Below are positions 1-5,707 of a stretch of DNA of 8,061 nucleotides, in pieces. The notes under the pieces were generated by a model. It was not told where the DNA came from and did not search any database. It worked only from the letters and a program-made list of their open reading frames with translations. The position numbers and the translations under genes were made by a program. How positions within the stretch are numbered: position 1 is the first letter of the stretch; every line of letters begins with the position of its first letter. Origin of the DNA: Erythrobacter sp. UBA2510 (GTDB lineage Bacteria > Pseudomonadota > Alphaproteobacteria > Sphingomonadales > Sphingomonadaceae); the NCBI GenBank assembly GCA_002341345.1, contig DDNW01000050.1, forward strand, positions 15,886-23,946, in the 5' to 3' direction.

Positions 1-100
1 GGCGGCGCACGGATGCCGGATCGCGGCCCATGGGCAGCATATCGACCACGGTCTGGTTCATCGGGCGGGGTCGTTGCTGGTTGGTTGGCGTGTCGTCCAT
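1..100 (-). CDS. Probable DUF4112 family protein, N-terminal fragment
   Basis: The reading frame starts at an ATG (98-100) and runs off the left edge after 33 codons. A good ribosome binding site (GAGGAG) lies about 4 nt before the ATG, and the start is only 16 nt after the stop of the substrate-binding lipoprotein, so the two are probably co-transcribed. The visible protein has a short polar N-terminus, then an LPMGRDPASVRRR-like stretch. From memory, this resembles the start of small DUF4112 membrane proteins of sphingomonads, which continue with a helical membrane domain of unknown function. Only 33 residues are visible and no membrane segment is reached, so the family call is tentative. 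The existence of a gene here is well supported by the binding site, open frame and spacing. Confidence 0.45.
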   Translation of the reverse strand, partial: MDDTPTNQQRPRPMNQTVVDMLPMGRDPASVRR

Positions 101-116
101 CGGGCTCCTCGCCAAT

Positions 117-1643
117 CTATCTGGGGATCACCGCCATGTCCGGCAAGGGATGGAAAGCCCAAGCATTCTCGGCAAAGCCGTTCACCGTACCGCGCAGCAG
201 CGACCAGCGCAGCGGCAGGCCTATCGGGATATAGACGTTTTCGGACGTCAGCTTGGCTTCCGCCTCGGCCAGCAGGCTCTCCCGGATAGCGGCGTCCGGC
301 TGCAAATCGGCCTGTTCGACAAGGTAATCGGCATCTGCGCTGCACAGGCCGCGCCGCAAGGAGCAATTGAACTGATTGAGAAACCACAAGGCCGAGGGAT
401 AGCGGGCAATGTTGTCCACCAGCGCGAGGTCGGCTTCCTGCATGTCATCATTGCGTTCGAGCGTGAGGCCAATCGTCGCCAGTTGCGCGGCCAGTTCCGC
501 GAACAGAACATCGTATCCGGGGCCCTCGCCCAGCGCGACCGATATCCGGGTCACTTGCGCTGCGTCGCTCGCCCCCGCTTCGCCAGCAGCCTCGCCCGCT
601 CCGCTTGCAGGCTGCCAGTTGGCGATGCGCGATGCGGCCTGCCGCCGTCTCTCGTCCAGAGAGAGGTCCTGCCAGCGCTCCGTGACCTGCCCCGGATCAC
701 CCGGCAGGCCGGGATTGACCAGGCGGGTGGTCGGCGTCCAGCCGCCGATATTGAACCCTGCCAGCAGCTCCTGTCGGTCGAGCGCCATGGCAATTGCTCC
801 GCGTATTTGCGGATCGGCGAGGATGCCCTCGGCGCGCCGCACCCGCAGCCCGAACAGGCCAAGTGACGGATCGATCCGTACCGTGCCGAGCGACAGCGGG
901 CCGGTCTCGGCAAGCGGGAAATCGCCAAGACGACCGTTGAGCACCAGCTCGACCTGACCCGCGTCGAACAGTGCAATCGCCTGCTGTGCCGGGACCGCGC
1001 GCAGGCTGGCGGGGATGACGTCATCCTCCCATTCCTCGTCCTCGGGCAAGCCGCGTTCTTCTGGCGGACGCATCGTCAGATTGGCGATCAGACCGTCTCG
1101 TTCCATGTTCATGGGGCCGGAAAAGCCTTCGCCCGAGATCAGACCCAACTCGGGCTGGGCCAGGATATTGAGCAAGTAAGGCGAAGGGGCGCTCAGCCGC
1201 AGCTCGATGACCCTGCCAGCCATCGCCCGCACATCCTTGACCGGCAAGAGGTCGAGCCCGAGCGAAGTCCCCTCAAGGTCCCTGATGGCCTTTTGCAATG
1301 CGCTTCTGACACTTTCGGCGGTCAGCTCGCTGCCATCGGGCCAGGTACCTTCCCGCAAGCGGAAGACATAGATCCTGCCCTCATCGACCACGTTCCAGCG
1401 GTCGGCCAGCGCCGGGACGACATCGCCCTGCGCATCAAGGGCGACCAGCCCGGAGCGAGTCGCGGCGCGCAGATGCTGGGCACCGGGCGAGAGGCGCGCG
1501 CCGGTGGCGAACAGCGCCTCTCCATCGCCAATCACGGCAACGTCCAGCGTGCCGTCGTCGCGCTGTCCGCATGCCGCAAGCGCGACAGACATCAGAAGTG
1601 CCGGACAGAACCGGAGAGCAAAATGTGCAAGACGCCGCGACAT
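117..1643 (-). CDS. ABC transporter substrate-binding lipoprotein, family 5 (peptide/nickel type)
   Basis: This 508-residue protein carries a lipoprotein signal: basic start (MSRRLAHF), hydrophobic core, and lipobox L22-A23-A24-C25, so it should be lipidated on Cys25 and act in the periplasm. Residues about 79-120 (ALADRW...VFRLREGTWPDGSELTAESV) match the family 5 pattern of 'W...DG..YTF.LR.G..W.DG..LTA..V'. The RGAIAMALDRQELL block near 281-294 is the second-lobe signature. Length is typical (about 500-550). Residues 194-209 are very acidic, and 345-362 are a Gly/Ala/Glu-rich linker. No permease or ATPase gene lies beside it, so transport partners must be elsewhere or it has a non-transport role. 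Substrate cannot be deduced. The ATG has no clear ribosome binding site and sits in the loop of a hairpin. A probable DUF4112 gene follows 16 nt downstream. Confidence 0.85.
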   Translation of the reverse strand: MSRRLAHFALRFCPALLMSVALAACGQRDDGTLDVAVIGDGEALFATGARLSPGAQHLRAATRSGLVALDAQGDVVPALADRWNVVDEGRIYVFRLREGTWPDGSELTAESVRSALQKAIRDLEGTSLGLDLLPVKDVRAMAGRVIELRLSAPSPYLLNILAQPELGLISGEGFSGPMNMERDGLIANLTMRPPEERGLPEDEEWEDDVIPASLRAVPAQQAIALFDAGQVELVLNGRLGDFPLAETGPLSLGTVRIDPSLGLFGLRVRRAEGILADPQIRGAIAMALDRQELLAGFNIGGWTPTTRLVNPGLPGDPGQVTERWQDLSLDERRRQAASRIANWQPASGAGEAAGEAGASDAAQVTRISVALGEGPGYDVLFAELAAQLATIGLTLERNDDMQEADLALVDNIARYPSALWFLNQFNCSLRRGLCSADADYLVEQADLQPDAAIRESLLAEAEAKLTSENVYIPIGLPLRWSLLRGTVNGFAENAWAFHPLPDMAVIPR

Positions 1644-1653
1644 GATGCGCGGC
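1634..1653 (-). promoter_or_regulatory. Hairpin enclosing the start codon of the lipoprotein gene
   Basis: Perfect 6-bp GC arms (GCCGCG at 1634-1639 and CGCGGC at 1648-1653) enclose an 8-nt loop that contains the ATG (1641-1643). No Shine-Dalgarno sequence precedes it. In mRNA this could present or restrict the start codon. The inverted repeat is directly visible; the function is inferred. Confidence 0.4.
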
Positions 1654-1736
1654 TTAGGCGGCTGGAATGCCGAAAGCTAGGGTCAGGACCCATTAAGCAC
1701 ATGGCCGTGGGGTCCGGTTTCGTCTGCCGGAATCGG

Positions 1737-2078
1737 CTAGCTAGCGAAAATACGCCGGGGCTGCGCGAGACCGCTATCGGTACCGGCGGCTGCGACAGGT
1801 GCGCGCACCTGCGCCGGATCGACCGGATCGACAAAGGCCACGCCGCAGCGATTGCCCTCGACCCAGGCGACGGTAGCATCTACCCAGCCAATATTGCGCA
1901 GTTCGACGCTGACCAGCTGGCCGCGCCCGACACGCAAATCGTCGCCCTCCGCCATCATCCCGCCCTCGGACAGGTTACGGACCCTGATCCGATGCACGAC
2001 ATCGCGCCCTTCAACCCGCATCATCGCGAGCAGGAAGAGACTGTCTCTTTTCATCTTGCGGGTGTCGAGCGTGTTCAT
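1737..2078 (-). CDS. PilZ-domain protein (putative cyclic-di-GMP receptor)
   Basis: This 113-residue cytoplasmic protein is a stand-alone PilZ domain. It has both nucleotide-binding signatures: RxxxR (R7-KMK-R11) and the D/N-x-S-x-x-G motif as N35-L-S-E-G-G40. It then shows the expected beta-strand pattern with a 'VDATVAWVEGNRCGVAF' segment ending the barrel. PilZ proteins bind cyclic-di-GMP and change the activity of a partner controlling motility, surface attachment or polysaccharide export; no partner gene is next door. Small PilZ proteins of this form are common in sphingomonads. The first ATG is kept because starting at Met9 would remove R7 of the RxxxR motif. There is no strong ribosome binding site: the nearest AGG is about 14 nt upstream. 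The C-terminal 25 residues are low-complexity and probably disordered. Its stop lies in a GCTAGCTAGC palindrome. Confidence 0.88.
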   Translation of the reverse strand: MNTLDTRKMKRDSLFLLAMMRVEGRDVVHRIRVRNLSEGGMMAEGDDLRVGRGQLVSVELRNIGWVDATVAWVEGNRCGVAFVDPVDPAQVRAPVAAAGTDSGLAQPRRIFAS

Positions 2079-2128
2079 GGCGTGATCTGCAACCTATCTG
2101 TCTGTCATCGTGTCGACCAGTAGAGTGA

Positions 2129-2162
2129 CGCCGGACGGGCGCAAAAGCAGCACCCGTCGGCG
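2129..2162 (-). promoter_or_regulatory. Large imperfect hairpin upstream of pilZ gene
   Basis: Arms at 2129-2139 and 2153-2162 pair over 10 bp with one bulged base and a 13-nt loop containing AAAA on the plus strand (TTTT on the minus). It lies 51 nt upstream of the PilZ start and about 100 nt past the dksA stop. No T-run follows on either strand, so it is not a classic terminator. A leader element of pilZ or a 3' processing/stability element of dksA are both possible. Confidence 0.4.
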
Positions 2163-2169
2163 CAGTTCA

Positions 2170-2179
2170 CAACCGGTTG
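2170..2179. promoter_or_regulatory. Palindrome CAACCGGTTG, possible operator
   Basis: A perfect 10-bp palindrome lies in the pilZ-dksA gap, 91 bp upstream of the PilZ start and just outside the 2129-2162 hairpin. Symmetric sites of this kind can bind dimeric regulators. I do not recognise a specific factor, and one 10-bp palindrome in 8 kb can occur by chance. Confidence 0.2.
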
Positions 2180-2261
2180 CGACGCGTGACCGGAAGTGCG
2201 CCGGAATGCCTAATGCGGCGTTAATTTCGTAGAGCCTCGTGAAATACTGTCCCGTAACGGG

Positions 2262-2720
2262 TCAGTCGTCGCGGGAAATCTTTTCGCGCCGTTCGTGGGC
2301 CTGCTGGGCCTCGACCGTCATGGTCGCGATGGGCCGCGCGATCAGCCGATTGATACCGATCGGGTCGCCGGTGACCTCGCACCAGCCATACTCGCCCTCG
2401 TCGATCCGGCGCAGCGCGGAATCGATTTTCGCGATCAGCTTGCGCTGGCGGTCGCGCGTTCGCAGCTCGATCCCCCAGTCGGTCTCGCTGGAGGCACGGT
2501 CATTGAGATCGGCTTCGCGGATCGGGCCGTCCTGCAGGCTCTGCAGCGTTCCGACCGATGCCTCGAGGATCGACTTCTTCCATTCGAGCAGCAGAACGCG
2601 GAAATAGTTGAGTTGCGCCTTGCCCATATATTCTTCGTCTTCGCCAGGCGCATAATCGGCAGGCAGCGCCCGCTTCGCCTTGGACAGAACGTCGATATCG
2701 TCGCTGGAAACAGAAGCCAT
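2262..2720 (-). CDS. dksA: RNA polymerase-binding transcription factor DksA (single-cysteine, alphaproteobacterial type)
   Basis: A 152-residue DksA/TraR-family protein that binds in the RNA polymerase secondary channel and, with ppGpp, adjusts promoter use in the stringent response. The coiled-coil tip motif DxxDxA is present as D71-L-N-D74-R-A76, with numbering matching E. coli DksA. The globular part holds a GEYGWCEVTGDP block, but only C114 of the four zinc ligands remains: positions equivalent to C117, C135 and C138 are Thr, Thr and Ala. The fold there must be held without zinc, as in other alphaproteobacterial DksA proteins. The start is the ATG at 2718-2720, preceded by GGAG at 7-nt spacing. 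An in-frame TTG five codons upstream is possible but less likely. A strong SD-like GGGGAGG further upstream is not used by any good start. It appears monocistronic, with its own promoter. Confidence 0.93.
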   Translation of the reverse strand: MASVSSDDIDVLSKAKRALPADYAPGEDEEYMGKAQLNYFRVLLLEWKKSILEASVGTLQSLQDGPIREADLNDRASSETDWGIELRTRDRQRKLIAKIDSALRRIDEGEYGWCEVTGDPIGINRLIARPIATMTVEAQQAHERREKISRDD

Positions 2721-2759
2721 GCATGCACTCCGCAAACGAATTGCCGGCCTCCCCTGCGT

Positions 2760-2802
2760 GGATGACAGTCGCCGCTTCGCGGTCTGTTTTTCACTGCCAT
2801 CC
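2760..2802 (-). promoter_or_regulatory. Long hairpin in the dksA mRNA leader
   Basis: Arms at 2793-2802 and 2760-2769 form a 10-bp stem in the minus-strand transcript (GGATGGCAGT with ACTGTCATCC). One pair is G-U in that RNA but would be an A-C mismatch in a plus-strand RNA, which favours structure in the dksA message. The loop contains an inner CCGC-GAA-GCGG hairpin (2772-2782). The element lies between the candidate promoter and the start codon, ending 39 nt before the ATG. Confidence 0.45.
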
Positions 2803-2821
2803 CAGGCCCTCTGGTGGCGGC

Positions 2822-2850
2822 CCTATAGTGGCTGGCCCGAGGGCATACAA
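2822..2850 (-). promoter_or_regulatory. Candidate sigma-70 promoter of dksA
   Basis: On the minus strand TTGTAT (2845-2850) and TATAGG (2822-2827) are separated by exactly 17 bp. Matches to the housekeeping consensus are 3/6 and 4/6. Transcription would begin near 2815, giving a leader of about 95 nt that includes the hairpin at 2760-2802. Prediction by eye only. Confidence 0.4.
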
Positions 2851-2933
2851 GCGGCAATCCAAGAGCAATGGGGGACAATTTCCCACGGCCCTTCAGCAGC
2901 CGAATTGCACGGTAAAAATATCTCGCCCGCGCG

Positions 2934-2948
2934 TTAACCATTTTTTGA
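2934..2948 (+). promoter_or_regulatory. CtrA-like box upstream of the Sel1-repeat gene
   Basis: TTAA-N7-TTGA, a 7/8 match to the alphaproteobacterial CtrA site TTAA-N7-TTAA. The first half extends to TTAACCAT, the form usually seen at strong CtrA half-sites. The second half overlaps a TTGACC that could act as a -35 element at 2945-2950, the usual position for an activating CtrA site. It lies 69 nt before the Sel1 start codon. Binding is not shown. Confidence 0.35.
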
Positions 2949-2951
2949 CCA

Positions 2952-2967
2952 CGAAGGGCGACCTTCG
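2952..2967 (+). promoter_or_regulatory. Perfect inverted repeat CGAAGG-GCGA-CCTTCG
   Basis: Six perfect pairs close a GCGA loop, a GNRA-type tetraloop that is very stable in RNA. If TTGACC at 2945-2950 is a -35 element, this repeat fills the promoter spacer and would act as DNA (operator). If transcription starts further upstream it is the first of two leader hairpins before the Sel1 gene. Confidence 0.4.
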
Positions 2968-2976
2968 CAGCAGGGG

Positions 2977-2997
2977 CCACGCAGACAGGGTGCGTGG
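2977..2997 (+). promoter_or_regulatory. Perfect 7-bp hairpin in the Sel1 gene leader
   Basis: CCACGCA (2977-2983) and TGCGTGG (2991-2997) are perfect complements around a GACAGGG loop. The loop repeats the CAGGG core of the ribosome binding site (CAGGGG, 3004-3009); a third copy, CAGGGG, lies at 2971-2976 just before the stem. The hairpin ends 19 nt before the ATG. Confidence 0.45.
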
Positions 2998-3016
2998 AGA
3001 CAACAGGGGTAAGTCG

Positions 3017-3349
3017 ATGCAGATTGCTAATTTTGACGAGTTTGCCAAAGCCAAGACCATCAGCAACAACGCGCAGGATGCCTTCATCGCGAAGTGCCTT
3101 GCGGCTGCCGAAAATGGCGATGACGGCGCCTTCTTCGATCTGGGCGTGGCGTTTTCGACCGGCATGCACGGTCTGGAATGCGACCTGATCGAAGCGCACA
3201 AATGGTTCAACCTCGCGGCTGCCCGCGGCCATGAGGATGCTGCCTATTGCCGCGGCGACATTTCCGACGAGATGACCGCCCGCGAAATTGCCGAGGCCCA
3301 GCGCCGTGCGCGCCAGTGGCTGTGCTCGAGCGCAAGCCGCGCCGCCTGA
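3017..3349 (+). CDS. Small Sel1-repeat (TPR-like) protein
   Basis: This 110-residue protein has no signal peptide or membrane segment. Residues about 37-72 fit one Sel1-like repeat: small residues at GAFFDLGVAFSTG, then D-x-x-x-A-H-K-W-F-N-L-A-A-x-x-G-H-x-x-A. Flanking helices end in an EIAEAQRRARQWL segment that recurs in small alphaproteobacterial Sel1 proteins. Sel1 repeats are helical scaffolds for protein-protein contact; no enzymatic residues are evident and the partner is unknown. The start is the ATG at 3017, with CAGGGG at good spacing. The frame stays open back to 2723, but the upstream part is unlike protein and lacks a binding site. The gene is divergent from dksA and convergent with the acyltransferase gene (13-bp gap). 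The leader holds a CtrA-like box and two hairpins, so expression may be tied to the cell cycle. Confidence 0.85.
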   Translation: MQIANFDEFAKAKTISNNAQDAFIAKCLAAAENGDDGAFFDLGVAFSTGMHGLECDLIEAHKWFNLAAARGHEDAAYCRGDISDEMTAREIAEAQRRARQWLCSSASRAA

Positions 3350-3362
3350 TTCCCTTGCCGCT

Positions 3363-4499
3363 TCAGCCCTTTTTGAACGGGCCGCGCTCCTGCAAATAGA
3401 GTCGGTCGGCGGAAATGCCCTGCCGCTCGCGCTGCAGGAAATCGGCCACGGCGTCGCGGAAGCAGGGGTTGGGAATATAGTGCATCGAGATCGTCGCGAC
3501 CGGCTCGTAACCGCGCGCCAGCTTGTGGCCGCCTTGTGCACCCGCCTCAACCCGCTCCAGCCCGAGCGCGATGGCGGCATCGACCGCCTGATAGTAGCAT
3601 AATTCGAAATGCAGGAAGGGCTTGTCGACCAGACAGCCCCAGTAGCGACCATAAAGCGCGCTCTCCCCGATAAAGTTCAGCGCTCCGGCGATCGGGTGCC
3701 CGTCCTCCAAGGCCAGCACCAGCAACATCTTGTCGCCCATCCGCTCCGCGAAGAGGTCGAAGGCCTCGCGGGTCAGGTACGGCGTGCCCCATTTGCGCGC
3801 TCCGGTATCCTGATAGAACAGCCAGAAGGCATCCCAGTGTTCGGGCCGGACCGCATCGCCCGTCAGTTGGACGATTTCGACGCCCTCCTGCGCGGCGACA
3901 CGCTCCTTGCGGATGGCCTTGCGCTTGCGGCTGGCGAGCGTGGCGAGAAAGTCGTCGAAGCTGGCAAAGTCGCGATTGGTCCAGTGGAACTGGATATCCT
4001 CGCGGCGCAGCCAGCCGGCCTCTTCGAACAGGCCCGCCTGTTCCGGCTCGACAAAGGTCGCATGGGCCGAGGACCAGCCATTGCTCTCGACCAGCTGCTC
4101 GGCTCCGCGCAGCAATGGCACGGCAAAGGCAGGATCGCGCAACAGCAGGCGAGGTCCTGTGGCGGGGGTGAAGGGCGCGGCGATCTGCAGTTTGGGATAA
4201 TAGCTGCCACCGGCGCGGTGCCAGGCATCGGCCCAGGCATGGTCGAACACATATTCGCCCTGGCTGTGCTGTTTGGCATAGGCAGGCAAGGCGCCGAGCA
4301 AGGTCCCTGCACGGTCTTCGAGCATGATCGGCAAGGGCAACCAGCCGGTCCCCTGTCCGACGCTGCCCGAATCCTCGAGCGCAGTCAGGAAAGCGTGGCT
4401 CATGAAGGGATTGTCGGGCCCTGCCAGCGCATCCCAGTCGGCAGCAGCAATTGCGCCGACCGAGCGTTCTATCCGGGCAATGAGGTCGCCGTCGGCCAT
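3363..4499 (-). CDS. FemAB/GNAT-like acyltransferase family protein (PF04339 type)
   Basis: A 378-residue cytoplasmic protein of the family often annotated as GNAT N-acetyltransferase or 'peptidogalycan biosynthesis' (FemAB_like, PF04339). Visible landmarks are an N-terminal WDALAGPDNPFMSHAFL block (22-38), YVFDHAWADAW (83-93) followed by YYPKLQ, a basic RKRKAIRKER helix (191-200), a KWGTPYLT motif (236-243), HPIAGALNF (268-276) and the C-terminal AGAQGGHKLARGYEP stretch (319-333). These proteins have two GNAT-like lobes; related Fem enzymes transfer amino acids from charged tRNA to peptidoglycan, but the substrate here is unknown. Length is normal. The start at 4499 lies 10 nt after the preceding gene's stop (4510-4512). 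A longer version from 4568 would overlap that gene heavily and is rejected. It is the last gene of a five-gene operon, and its 3' end faces the Sel1 gene. Confidence 0.85.
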   Translation of the reverse strand: MADGDLIARIERSVGAIAAADWDALAGPDNPFMSHAFLTALEDSGSVGQGTGWLPLPIMLEDRAGTLLGALPAYAKQHSQGEYVFDHAWADAWHRAGGSYYPKLQIAAPFTPATGPRLLLRDPAFAVPLLRGAEQLVESNGWSSAHATFVEPEQAGLFEEAGWLRREDIQFHWTNRDFASFDDFLATLASRKRKAIRKERVAAQEGVEIVQLTGDAVRPEHWDAFWLFYQDTGARKWGTPYLTREAFDLFAERMGDKMLLVLALEDGHPIAGALNFIGESALYGRYWGCLVDKPFLHFELCYYQAVDAAIALGLERVEAGAQGGHKLARGYEPVATISMHYIPNPCFRDAVADFLQRERQGISADRLYLQERGPFKKG

Positions 4500-4509
4500 T
4501 GCCGCCAAT

Positions 4510-5256
4510 CTAGGCGCACGCTGCCGGATTTTCGAGGCCTGAGCCCTCGGCAATAGGCGCATCGACATAAAGCCGCGCCCGCTCGCGCAGTTCGGGCGTC
4601 TTTACCGTCCAGCTGAGCAGCGGCAGGCCGCGCTGGCGATAGCCTGCCGCAAAGGGGCTCGGCAGGTCGCGAATATCATAGGCGAGGAATTGCGCGCGGG
4701 CATGGCGAACCGCACCGTGCAGTCGCAGCCGCGTGCCGAGCGTGCGGCGCCCTTCCTCGGTAAAGACGAGACCGCGCACGGTCTGCGGCGAATGGCGCGC
4801 GAACCAGCGGGCAACGCGAGGGTCGAAGCTCATCACGGCATGCTCGCCCCGGTAGTCACGCAGGGCCTCTGCCACGACCGCGCAGCTAGGTGCAATGTCA
4901 TAGCCCTTCTTCGATTTCACCTCGATCAGCAGCGGGACCTGCCCGTCGATCAGGGCAAGCAGTTCGGGCAGCGTGGCGATCTGCTCTGCGCTCCCGCGGT
5001 AGGGCAGCTGGCCAAGTTCGGTTGCGGTGCGATCCGCCGTCGCACCGCTCTCGCCCGTCAGCCGGTCAAGCTCCCAATCGTGGAACACCATCGCCACGCC
5101 GTCGCTGCTGCGCTGGATATCGCATTCGATGCCCAGCCCCGCCGCGATCGCGCGACGCGCAGCCTCCAGCGAATTTTCCGGCACCGCTGCGTCATGCAGG
5201 CCGCGATGGGCATAGGTCCATGCCGACAGCCAGCAGGGTGCAGTTGGCTCAGCCAC
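4510..5256 (-). CDS. Glycerophosphodiester phosphodiesterase
   Basis: A 248-residue GDPD-family enzyme, expected to hydrolyse glycerophosphodiesters (deacylated phospholipid headgroups) to glycerol-3-phosphate and an alcohol, with a divalent metal. The TIM-barrel signatures are all present: H17-R-G19, PENSLEA (26-32), E44-C-D46, catalytic H59-D60, and the metal-site segment LLIEVKSK with E112 and K114. No signal peptide is seen, so it is probably a cytosolic UgpQ-like form. The GTG start (5254-5256) overlaps the stop of the RidA gene by 8 bp, which implies translational coupling; no better start exists, as the next Met is residue 56 and would remove the active site. The C-terminal segment (RLYVDAPIAEG) is a variant of the usual '(V)DGIITD' ending. 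It is the fourth gene of the operon. The exact diester substrate is not deducible. Confidence 0.92.
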   Translation of the reverse strand: MAEPTAPCWLSAWTYAHRGLHDAAVPENSLEAARRAIAAGLGIECDIQRSSDGVAMVFHDWELDRLTGESGATADRTATELGQLPYRGSAEQIATLPELLALIDGQVPLLIEVKSKKGYDIAPSCAVVAEALRDYRGEHAVMSFDPRVARWFARHSPQTVRGLVFTEEGRRTLGTRLRLHGAVRHARAQFLAYDIRDLPSPFAAGYRQRGLPLLSWTVKTPELRERARLYVDAPIAEGSGLENPAACA

Positions 5257-5707
5257 GTATGGCGAAGATCCCGTCGACCTCGACCGCTGCGTTCAGGGGC
5301 AGCACTGGCACGCCGACCGCGCTGCGCGCATGCTTGCCGATCTCACCGAAAATGTCGGCCATCAGTTCGGACGCGCCATTGGCGACCTGCGGCTGACCGA
5401 TAAAATCATCCGCCGAGCTGACGAATGCGCCCAGCTTGACCACCTGTGCCACATTGTCGAGCGGGATGCCTGCCGCCTTGACCTGCGCGAGCAACATCAG
5501 ACCGCAGGCACGTGCCGCAGCATAGCCGCGCTCGACGTCGACACTGTCGCCCAGCCGCCCGGTCACGAGCGCGCCGTCAATGAAGGGCAGCTGACCCGAG
5601 ACATGGGCCAGCCCGCCCGCGATCACCACGGGCTTGTAGGCGGCGACCGGGGCCGCCGCTTCGGGCAGGGTAATGCCGAGTTCGACCAGACGCGCTTCGA
5701 TGCTCAT
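5249..5707 (-). CDS. RidA family protein (YjgF/YER057c/UK114), long form
   Basis: A 152-residue member of the Rid family, longer than classic RidA (about 128 residues) and closest to the ~150-residue subgroup that begins with MSIEARLxELGITLP. Classic RidA hydrolyses reactive enamine/imine intermediates from PLP enzymes. The key arginine is present (R128 in HARSAVGV), followed by LPLNAAVEVD with the conserved E143, and the VSGQLP segment (36-41) is intact. Imine deaminase activity is therefore possible, although several subgroups have other or unknown functions. Its ATG abuts the TGA of the HAD gene, with GGAG inside the end of that gene as ribosome binding site. Its own stop overlaps the GTG of the phosphodiesterase gene. 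Translation of the run is thus likely coupled. Confidence 0.92.
   Translation of the reverse strand: MSIEARLVELGITLPEAAAPVAAYKPVVIAGGLAHVSGQLPFIDGALVTGRLGDSVDVERGYAAARACGLMLLAQVKAAGIPLDNVAQVVKLGAFVSSADDFIGQPQVANGASELMADIFGEIGKHARSAVGVPVLPLNAAVEVDGIFAIRG

Noticed and set aside
30..866. 278-codon plus-strand frame opposite the lipoprotein gene
   Set aside because: The minus-strand frame has a lipobox and family 5 signatures; the plus-strand frame has no recognisable motif and no ribosome binding site.
1680..1715. GGGTC-AG-GACCC and GGACCC/GGGTCC repeats between the PilZ and lipoprotein genes as a terminator
   Set aside because: The first has a 2-nt loop that cannot close well, the second a long loop, and no T-run follows on either strand.
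2250..2260. CCCGTAACGGG directly after the dksA stop as a terminator
   Set aside because: Only a 4-bp stem is possible with a 3-nt loop, and no T-run follows.
2765..2791. Plus-strand terminator-like element (hairpin followed by TTTTT) in the dksA-sel1 gap
   Set aside because: No plus-strand gene lies upstream to be terminated. The plus-strand stem is broken (A-C mismatch in the outer stem, unequal internal loop), while the minus-strand reading gives a better RNA structure in the dksA leader.
2723..3016. Upstream extension of the Sel1 gene to an ATG at 2723
   Set aside because: The extra 98 codons look non-coding, lack a ribosome binding site, and overlap the candidate dksA promoter and the two hairpins.
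2435..3652. Long open frame of 405 codons on the minus strand across dksA, the dksA-sel1 gap and the end of the acyltransferase gene
   Set aside because: It lies out of frame in two recognised genes and antisense to the Sel1 gene. Composition is Arg/Ser-rich as in shadow frames of GC-rich DNA, and no family is recognised.
3609..4556. 315-codon plus-strand frame opposite the acyltransferase gene
   Set aside because: The minus-strand protein matches PF04339-type landmarks along its length; the plus-strand frame is a mirror of high GC third positions.
4500..4568. Longer N-terminus for the acyltransferase (start at 4568)
   Set aside because: It would overlap the phosphodiesterase gene by 59 bp; the ATG at 4499 fits the family start and the 10-nt operon gap.
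4690..5403. 237-codon plus-strand frame opposite the phosphodiesterase and RidA genes
   Set aside because: All catalytic motifs are on the minus strand; this frame has no family resemblance.
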